From Actinomadura cremea (lineage in GTDB: Bacteria > Actinomycetota > Actinomycetes > Streptosporangiales > Streptosporangiaceae): a DNA stretch of 64,000 nt. Under the pieces are notes generated by a model. The model ran no database searches, was not told the DNA's origin, and saw nothing but the letters and a program-made list of their open reading frames with translations. The stretch lies in assembly GCF_014648495.1 (NCBI RefSeq), contig NZ_BMRF01000001.1, positions 496,001 through 560,000 on the forward strand. Reading direction: 5' to 3'. Below, in pieces: positions 59,960-64,000 of the stretch; the first letter of the stretch is position 1; every line of letters starts with the position of its first letter. The position numbers and the translations under genes are program-made.

Positions 59960-61549
59960 TCAGCCCGGCCAGACCGGCAGCGTCAGCGCCGACGGACGGG
60001 ACGCGTCCCGGAACACCTCGAAGCCCGTGCGGCGCATCGCCACCGCCCGTCCGATCGGCTCGCCGGTGCCCGGGTTGCGGGCGAACCGGGGGAACGCGCC
60101 GCCCGCCAGGACGACCCGGAGCCGGTGCCCGCGCCGGAACCGGTAGCCGGTCGGGTGCATCTCGACCTCGGCGCGGACGATCCCCGGTTCGGCGATCCGC
60201 AGGACGCCGTCGGTGACGTTCCGGGACACGCCGTCCGCGTCGACGTCGCAGAGCCGCACGAACAGGTCGCCGTGGCCGGTGCTCGTCCGGACGTGGAAGC
60301 TCGCCGACACCGGCCCGATCAGGTCGAGGTCGCGGTCGAGCGGGGCGCCGGTGAGGACGGCGACGTCCCCGCGCCGCTCCATCGCGGCGTTGTCGCGCTG
60401 CCGTCCTTTACCCGGCGCCAGGAGCGGCCCGCCGATGTTCGGCGTGGGATCGAACGGGTCGTAGACGAACGTGGCAGGGGCGTCCGTCCCCTTCGGCTCG
60501 TCCCACGTGAGCCCCTGGGACAGGTAGAGCGGCGTGGGTTCCGTCTCCGGGGGCGGCCACCGGTCGAAGTCGAGCCAGCGACCGGCCCCTTGCAGGTACA
60601 GGCGGACGGGCGCGCGCCGCAGCTCGGCGGCGTCCCCGTTCAGGTGCGCGCCGAGCCACGACACCTGGTCGGACAGGACGGCCCGCAGCGCGCGCGCGTC
60701 GTGTCCCCACGGGCCGATCGTGATGCGCGGGCCGCGCCCGGCGGCGTCCAGCGCGGCGAAGTCGCGGAGCTGCCCGCGCAGGAACAGGTCCCACCAGCCC
60801 GTCACCATGCTCGCGGGCGCGGTCGTCGCGGCGACGGCCGCGCTGTGGTCGGTCGCGGCCCAGAAGCCGTCGCCGGGCTCGGTGTGCCCGGCGACGTCCC
60901 GCAGGAACGGCTCCGGGCGGCCGATCGCCGCCAGGTCCGCCTCCCCGACCGGCAGGTGCCGCATCGCCCGCCGGACGCGCCGCGCGTGCAGCGGCGCGAA
61001 CCCGTCGTCCCGCGTCCCCATCGACGACGACCACACCAGCGTGTTGAACAGGGCCAGCGTCCCGCCCGGATAGAACGAGCTGACGAACTCCGACGCGGTG
61101 ACGCCGAGGCCGAGCGCCGCCAGCGGCGGGTCCGCGTACGGGGCGACGGCCCACTGCGTGAAGCCGAGGTAGCTCGCCCCGGCCATCGCGACGCGGCCGT
61201 CGCACCACGGCTGCGCCCGCAGCCACGCCAGCGTCGCGAGCCCGTCGTCCCGTTCGTGGTGGAACGCGCGGAACTCCCCGCCCGAGCCGCCGATGCCCCG
61301 CACGTCCTGCACGACGACCTGGAACCCGCGCTTCGCCAGCACGCCGGTGAACAGCCGCACGATCCGCTGCCCCCGCCCGTACGGGGTGCGGATCAGGACG
61401 GCCGGCATCGGGCCCGCGCCGCGCGGCCGGTGCAGGTCGGCGCGCAGCACCGTCCCGTCCGGCATCGGGACGCGCAGGTCGCGGGCCGTCTCGACCGCCG
61501 GGGTCGTCTCCTCGGGAAGACCGAGAAGGCGGTCCAGGAACCGTGCCAT
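59960..61549 (-). CDS. CocE/NonD family X-Pro dipeptidyl-peptidase-like hydrolase
   Basis: 529 residues from ATG 61549 with GGAGGGAGAA upstream. The catalytic domain has VRIPMPDGTVLRADLHRP-like sequence, PYGRGQ, QDVRGIGGSGGEF, the nucleophile GASYLGFTQW (Ser near 127), the acid in TGWWDLFLRGQ and the His in IGPWGHD. A C-terminal jelly-roll (VYDPFDPTPNIGG, ASFHVRTSTGHGDLFVRLCD) completes the CocE fold. The role is ester or amide hydrolysis; cocaine-esterase-like substrate scope is not implied. There is no signal peptide. Confidence 0.9.
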   Translation of the reverse strand: MARFLDRLLGLPEETTPAVETARDLRVPMPDGTVLRADLHRPRGAGPMPAVLIRTPYGRGQRIVRLFTGVLAKRGFQVVVQDVRGIGGSGGEFRAFHHERDDGLATLAWLRAQPWCDGRVAMAGASYLGFTQWAVAPYADPPLAALGLGVTASEFVSSFYPGGTLALFNTLVWSSSMGTRDDGFAPLHARRVRRAMRHLPVGEADLAAIGRPEPFLRDVAGHTEPGDGFWAATDHSAAVAATTAPASMVTGWWDLFLRGQLRDFAALDAAGRGPRITIGPWGHDARALRAVLSDQVSWLGAHLNGDAAELRRAPVRLYLQGAGRWLDFDRWPPPETEPTPLYLSQGLTWDEPKGTDAPATFVYDPFDPTPNIGGPLLAPGKGRQRDNAAMERRGDVAVLTGAPLDRDLDLIGPVSASFHVRTSTGHGDLFVRLCDVDADGVSRNVTDGVLRIAEPGIVRAEVEMHPTGYRFRRGHRLRVVLAGGAFPRFARNPGTGEPIGRAVAMRRTGFEVFRDASRPSALTLPVWPG

Positions 61550-61615
61550 GGGCGTTCTCCCTCCGCGCGCTGTCGTGGCGATGATCCCAGCGCGCGCGGG
61601 CCCTGCCCAAGGCGG

Positions 61616-62218
61616 CTACTCCGGGGTGTCCGCCATGTACGGCGGGGCGGGCTCGTACTGGATGTGGGCGCGCACCGCGCGCGCGTGGTCGCGGCCGTGG
61701 ATACGGCCCACCAGCCACAGGGACATGTCGATCCCGGCGGACACGCCCTGGCTGGTGACGAGGTTCCCGTCGACCACGTACCGCGCGTCCCGCACGACGG
61801 TGACGTCTCCCCGCCGCTCCAGTTCGTCCTCGAACGCCCGGTGCGTGGCGACGCGCCGCCCCCGCGCCGGGCCCGCCGCGTGCAGCAGCACCGAGCCCGT
61901 GCACACGCTCGTCACCCAGTCGGCCCGCGCGGCGGTCTTCGCGATCCACCCGGTCACCGCCGGGTCGTACGGCTGCGTCACCCGCGCGCCGCGCCCGCCC
62001 GGGACCAGCAGGACGTCCAGGTCCGGGTGGTCGTCGAACGTCCGGTCGGGCACGACCCGCATCCCCTTCGCGCACCGGACCGGCTCCGGCCCCGCCGCGA
62101 CCAGGACCGTCTCGTCGCCCGCGCCGCGCAGCGTCGCCGACACCGCGAACACCTCCCACGGCCCCGCGAAATCCAGCTCCTCGGCGTCCTCGAACACCAG
62201 CAGCCCGTACGTCGTCAT
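61616..62218 (-). CDS. DJ-1/PfpI family protein
   Basis: 200 residues from ATG 62218 (ATGA overlap with the regulator). FEDAEELDFAGPWEVFAVS, DVLLVPGGRGAR and the nucleophile elbow SVCTGSVLLHAAG with the downstream histidine in TSQGVSAGIDMSLWLVG fit the DJ-1/isonitrile hydratase-like branch. Its role is likely hydrolase, hydratase or glyoxalase-like. Coupling to a GlxA-type regulator suggests the regulator responds to its substrate. Confidence 0.87.
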   Translation of the reverse strand: MTTYGLLVFEDAEELDFAGPWEVFAVSATLRGAGDETVLVAAGPEPVRCAKGMRVVPDRTFDDHPDLDVLLVPGGRGARVTQPYDPAVTGWIAKTAARADWVTSVCTGSVLLHAAGPARGRRVATHRAFEDELERRGDVTVVRDARYVVDGNLVTSQGVSAGIDMSLWLVGRIHGRDHARAVRAHIQYEPAPPYMADTPE

Positions 62219-63165
62219 GCGTCCTCCCTCGTTCCTCTGAACCGGTTCCGGTAGTCGGCGGGCGCGACGCCCAGCCGCCGGTGGAACACCCGCCGGAGCG
62301 TCTCGCCGGTGCCGAAGCCGAGGCGCCGCGCCAGCGTCTCGACCGGCTCGCCGCCCTCCTCGAGCGCCCGCCGCGCCGCCTCCACCCGCACCCGCTCGAC
62401 GTAGGCGGCGGGCGGGGCGCCCAGCTCGGCGGCGAACCGGCGCTGGAGGTGCCGGGTGCTCAGCCCGGCGCGCTCCGCCAGGTCGCCGATCGAGTGCCGC
62501 GCCCCCGGATCGGCCTGGATCGCCGCCACCGCCGCGCGGATCGGGTCCGTCTCCGGCTGCCGCGACCACAGCGGGACGCTGAACTGCGACTGGCCCCCCG
62601 GCCGCCGCAGGAACATCACCAGCTCGCGCGCCGCGGCGTGCGCCGCGGCCCGGCCGCGGTCGTCCTCCACCAGGGCGAGTGCCAGGTCGATCCCCGCCGT
62701 CACCCCGGCGGACGTCCACAGCCGCCCGTCCCGGACGAAGATCGGGTCGCAGTCGACGGCCGCCTCCGGGTGCTCGCGGCGGAGCTGCTCCTCGCGCGCC
62801 CAGTGCGTCGTCACGCGCCGCCCGTCCAGGAGCCCGGCCGCGCCCAGCAGGAACACGCCGCTGCACACCGACGCGACGCGCCGCGCGTGCCGTGCCGCGG
62901 CCGCGATCCAGCCGACGAGCGCGGCGTCCGCGCGGGCCGCGTCCACGCCCCGGCCGCCCGCGACCACGAGCGTGTCGACGCCGTCCGGCGGCAGTTCGGC
63001 GACCCCGTGCCCGGCGTGCACCGCCAGCCCGCCGCTCGACCGGACGGGCCCCGCCGCGGCCCCCACGACCCGCAGGTCGTAGCCGCCCGCATGGCCGAAC
63101 ACCTCGTGGGGGCCGGTCAGGTCGAGCACCTGGAAGTCCTCGTAGATCACGAACGCGACGCGCAT
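62215..63165 (-). CDS. GlxA-type transcriptional regulator (DJ-1 plus AraC HTH)
   Basis: 316 residues from ATG 63165. The N-terminal DJ-1-like domain (YEDFQVLDLTGPHEVFGHAG, SVCSGVFLLGAAGLLDGRRV) senses a ligand or lacks activity, and the C-terminal AraC domain has two helix-turn-helix units (IGDLAERAGLSTRHLQRRFA, LARRLGFGTGETLRRVFHRR). It is coupled to the downstream DJ-1 gene and is likely its local regulator. The intergenic region upstream contains the promoter. Confidence 0.9.
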   Translation of the reverse strand: MRVAFVIYEDFQVLDLTGPHEVFGHAGGYDLRVVGAAAGPVRSSGGLAVHAGHGVAELPPDGVDTLVVAGGRGVDAARADAALVGWIAAAARHARRVASVCSGVFLLGAAGLLDGRRVTTHWAREEQLRREHPEAAVDCDPIFVRDGRLWTSAGVTAGIDLALALVEDDRGRAAAHAAARELVMFLRRPGGQSQFSVPLWSRQPETDPIRAAVAAIQADPGARHSIGDLAERAGLSTRHLQRRFAAELGAPPAAYVERVRVEAARRALEEGGEPVETLARRLGFGTGETLRRVFHRRLGVAPADYRNRFRGTREDA

Positions 63166-63545
63166 GACTCCAGGCTCGGGCACGTCCTGCGGTGGCGTCA
63201 ACGACACGTGCCCCACGGATCGCGCCATCCGCGGGACACATAAAGGGCGGTGCACATTTATCGGAATTCCCGGTTGACATCCGGATCCGCGGCTGGCAAT
63301 CTTCTACCCATGCTGCTTTGATGCTTCTCCGGTTGAGCCGCCCGCGACGCGACGTCGCGGCCCGCTCCCGAATCCTTCGGCGTCCGTCCCGTGACGCACC
63401 CCACTCGCACTGCCCGCGTCCATGCTCGCCCGCATGCACGTGACCTGTGCCGTCGGCGTGCCGTCCCGGCCCCATGACGCCCGCTCACCCTTTTCGCGGC
63501 CATTCATTTCGGCCGAATTCGAGCCTGCCCGGAGGTGGTTCATTT
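63166..63545. other. Leader region of the small basic protein gene
   Basis: 380 bases. TTGACA (63274-63279) is a perfect -35 box with CAATCT 17 bases later. Near the expected start lies ATG CTG CTT TGA (63310) overlapping ATG 63321, which would open a 40-codon Arg-rich frame ending in CSPACT. A stem CCGCGAC...GTCGCGG follows at 63343-63361. It may be an untranslated leader or a leader peptide. Confidence 0.45.
63274..63302 (+). promoter_or_regulatory. Promoter candidate, small basic protein
   Basis: TTGACA and CAATCT are spaced by 17 bases in a locally AT-rich stretch. A start about seven bases after the second box would fall at or next to the ATG at 63310. Confidence 0.5.
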
Positions 63546-63698
63546 ATGCGTGCCATTAACCAGGAGAACATCCCCTTCCCGAGCGCGAAGAAGAAGAACA
63601 AGCGCAAGGGGCCCGACGTGAAGTCGGCGGCGTTCGCCAACAACAACCGGCGGAACGCCCGGCAGATGCCGACCCGGCAGCTCAACCGGGGCCGCTGA
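63546..63698 (+). CDS. Small basic protein
   Basis: 50 residues from ATG 63546 with CGGAGGTGG upstream. It is Lys/Arg/Asn rich (SAKKKNKRKGPDVKSAAFAN, then NRRNARQMPTRQLNRGR). The charge suggests RNA, DNA or ribosome contact, but no family is recognised. A perfect 13-base-pair hairpin follows the stop within 8 bases, and a promoter lies well upstream, supporting a real gene. Confidence 0.6.
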   Translation: MRAINQENIPFPSAKKKNKRKGPDVKSAAFANNNRRNARQMPTRQLNRGR

Positions 63699-63705
63699 AC
63701 CGCCC

Positions 63706-63735
63706 CCCGGCCCCGGCCACCCGGCCGGGGCCGGG
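63706..63735. terminator. Terminator hairpin
   Basis: CCCGGCCCCGGCC (63706-63718) and GGCCGGGGCCGGG (63723-63735) form a perfect 13-base-pair stem around 4 bases, directly after the small basic protein gene. Confidence 0.8.
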
Positions 63736-63834
63736 CCCGCACGCCCTCCGCACGACCGCCCCCTCGCCCGTCCGGCACGATCGCCTACCCTGAGTGATGA
63801 ATGATCACTGTAGGCGACGCCCTGGGGATCGGCT

Positions 63835-64000
63835 GTGGCACGACGAGAACGGCTCGACCGCCGGCGTCGCCGCGCGCTCCTCTCGGTGCGCGGCCGCGCG
63901 ACCCTGATCACCGTCACGGTCGCCGGGCTGGTCCTGGCCCTGGTGTTCGTCCTGGTCCTGCTGCTCGCCCGCGACGCCCTGACCAACCAGACCGAGGACA
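63835..64000 (+). CDS. Membrane protein, probably sensor histidine kinase N-terminus (partial)
   Basis: Starts at GTG 63835 after GGGGA. The visible 55 residues are basic (ARRERLDRRRRRALLSVRGR) followed by one membrane segment (LITVTVAGLVLALVFVLVLL) and ARDALTNQTED, the start of an extracytoplasmic domain. This arrangement is common in actinomycete sensor kinases, but the signature domains lie beyond the window, so the call is tentative. Confidence 0.45.
   Translation, partial: MARRERLDRRRRRALLSVRGRATLITVTVAGLVLALVFVLVLLLARDALTNQTED

Noticed and set aside
59586-60146. Plus-strand 186-codon frame
   Set aside because: No ribosome site, Arg/Ser/Pro rich, and its second half is antisense to the CocE gene.

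Overview
The window is about 73% G+C by eye, uses GTG and even TTG starts freely, and packs genes with 4-nt stop/start overlaps. Together with its protein families (F420-type LLM oxidoreductase, DUF574-type methyltransferase, GlxA-type regulators, Thermobifida-type cutinases, ABATE-type zinc-finger regulator) this points to a filamentous actinomycete. Streptosporangiales and an Actinomadura-like genus is my guess, not something the sequence proves. I found no rRNA, tRNA, CRISPR array or intact insertion sequence. This looks like chromosomal accessory territory.

Layout. 1-9.4 kb: a truncated secreted propeller-like protein, a lipoprotein hydrolase, a secreted lipase, a divergent LLM oxidoreductase/TetR pair with two matching operators, a WD40 remnant, a large double-DUF1990 protein, an acyl-CoA ligase and a DUF574-type methyltransferase. 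9.6-19.4 kb: two tandem SMI1/KNR4 proteins, a remnant followed by a NAD-kinase-like protein, then a MoxR-type system: a two-motor AAA+ ATPase, a helical repeat protein and a VWA/metallopeptidase protein, with a zinc-finger SDR oxidoreductase embedded on the other strand. 18.9-20.7 kb: a divergent ABATE-regulator/MFS pair.

20.7-39.2 kb is the centrepiece: a run of about 16 minus-strand genes, nearly all translationally coupled by overlaps. The upstream block holds two Gfo/Idh dehydrogenases, a TIM-barrel sugar isomerase, an M20 peptidase, an Ldh2-type dehydrogenase and a small unknown protein. An EF-hand protein sits between the blocks. The downstream block holds two DegT aminotransferases, a UbiA prenyltransferase, an FAD amine-oxidase-like enzyme, two AMP-ligases, a fused CaiB CoA-transferase, a methyltransferase and an AhpD-like protein. 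It reads as a specialised-metabolite pathway without PKS or NRPS modules. An amino-sugar or aminocyclitol joined to an activated acyl or prenyl unit is plausible, but I recognise no known cluster.

39.4-50.7 kb is carbon uptake and respiration: a small secreted protein, an AraC remnant, an ActP/DUF485 acetate-type symporter pair behind a CRP-like site, a second SSS symporter coupled to a DUF485-like protein and a LytS/LytTR two-component system, a glycosyltransferase, a DUF3040 protein and a solitary ctaD. 50.9-64 kb is secreted enzymes and small genes: a second propeller paralogue, a type-B carboxylesterase, an acyltransferase, several small proteins, two tandem cutinases of the PET-hydrolase-like family with shared palindromic leaders, a CocE-type hydrolase, a DJ-1 protein coupled to a GlxA-type regulator, and a membrane protein cut by the right edge.
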